Positions 17,525 to 17,656 of a DNA stretch of 17,656 nt are shown piece after piece. Under the pieces are notes generated by a model that saw only the letters and a list, made by a program, of their open reading frames with translations, had not been told where the DNA came from and ran no database searches. Source of the stretch: Deltaproteobacteria bacterium (GTDB taxonomy: Bacteria; Desulfobacterota; Dissulfuribacteria; Dissulfuribacterales; UBA3076); the NCBI GenBank assembly GCA_030618205.1, contig JAUXDR010000002.1, forward strand, positions 1-17,656, read 5' to 3'. The translations under genes and the position numbers were made by a program. Position 1 is the stretch's first letter. Each line of letters starts with the position of its first letter.

Positions 17525-17656
17525 TTAGTCCCTTTCCATTTTTTTGATCTTCATTTGACCTGAGTAGATAGATCCCTCCAGGCCGTCAATGCTGATCCAG
17601 TCTCCTGATTTCAGCTCTTTCCTATTCAATGAACAGGTCCTTTGCTTCTCCATGCA
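17525..17656 (-). CDS. PEP-utiliser / PPDK-type protein, C-terminal end
   Basis: The frame is open from the right window edge for 43 residues, so the rest of the gene lies outside. The visible end contains LKSGDWISIDGLEGSIYSG, which closely matches the end of the phosphohistidine swivelling domain of pyruvate phosphate dikinase and PEP synthase (typically 'GDyISlDGstGkiYkG'). In full-length PPDK a PEP-binding barrel of about 350 residues follows; here a stop comes 10 residues later. It may therefore be a protein with only the ATP-grasp and swivelling domains, a split enzyme, or a truncation. It is upstream of, and one base from, the GAPDH gene, which fits a shared role at the pyruvate/PEP and triose-phosphate steps. 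Confidence 0.75.
   Translation of the reverse strand, partial: CMEKQRTCSLNRKELKSGDWISIDGLEGSIYSGQMKIKKMERD

Overview
The window is the conserved bacterial ribosomal-protein / RNA-polymerase locus followed by a short accessory region. The order is 'rpsG-tuf-rpmG-tRNA-Trp-secE-nusG-rplK-rplA-rplJ-rplL-rpoB-rpoC on the plus strand. The proteobacterial-type long RpoB and RpoC, the tuf-rpmG-trnW-secE-nusG order, an FmdB-type zinc ribbon, and a LysR regulator resembling the 'selenium metabolism-associated' group all suggest an anaerobic Desulfobacterota (former Deltaproteobacteria) genome of moderate GC. That placement is an inference from protein similarity and gene order, not a phylogeny.

Region 1 (1-13976) is core machinery. 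It holds the 3' end of rpsG, then tuf directly (no fusA between them), rpmG, a tRNA-Trp(CCA), the SecE translocase subunit, NusG, ribosomal proteins uL11, uL1, uL10 and bL12, and the RNA polymerase beta and beta' subunits. A strong rho-independent terminator follows rpoC at 13944-13976. Control structures are visible between the genes: a hairpin before rplA, an L10-type leader before rplJ, and a strong hairpin between rplL and rpoB where other bacteria have an attenuator or processing site.

Region 2 (13987-16213) has an fmdB-like zinc-ribbon gene on the minus strand. Divergent from it is a three-gene, translationally coupled plus-strand operon: a short MoaE-like protein, a class II (fuculose-type) aldolase and a LysR-family regulator. 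The stop and start codons overlap at both junctions.

Region 3 (16252-17656) is on the minus strand, convergent with LysR. It holds the C-terminal end of a PEP-utiliser (PPDK/PEP-synthase-type swivelling domain) protein and, one base after its stop codon, an unusually long and divergent glyceraldehyde-3-phosphate dehydrogenase. Together they suggest a small lower-glycolysis/gluconeogenesis operon.

The signal least explained by known genes is a set of AT-rich intergenic elements built from degenerate 7-bp repeats. Two of them fold into long imperfect hairpins. They lie between secE and nusG and between rplJ and rplL, and a third, one-armed copy lies between fmdB and the moaE-like gene. Other points of note are the missing fusA, a tuf gene whose codon usage changes abruptly at its 3' end, a bL33 protein with Asp in place of the fourth zinc-ligand Cys, and the odd GAPDH / PEP-utiliser pair. 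I found no CRISPR array, transposase, phage gene or defence system.
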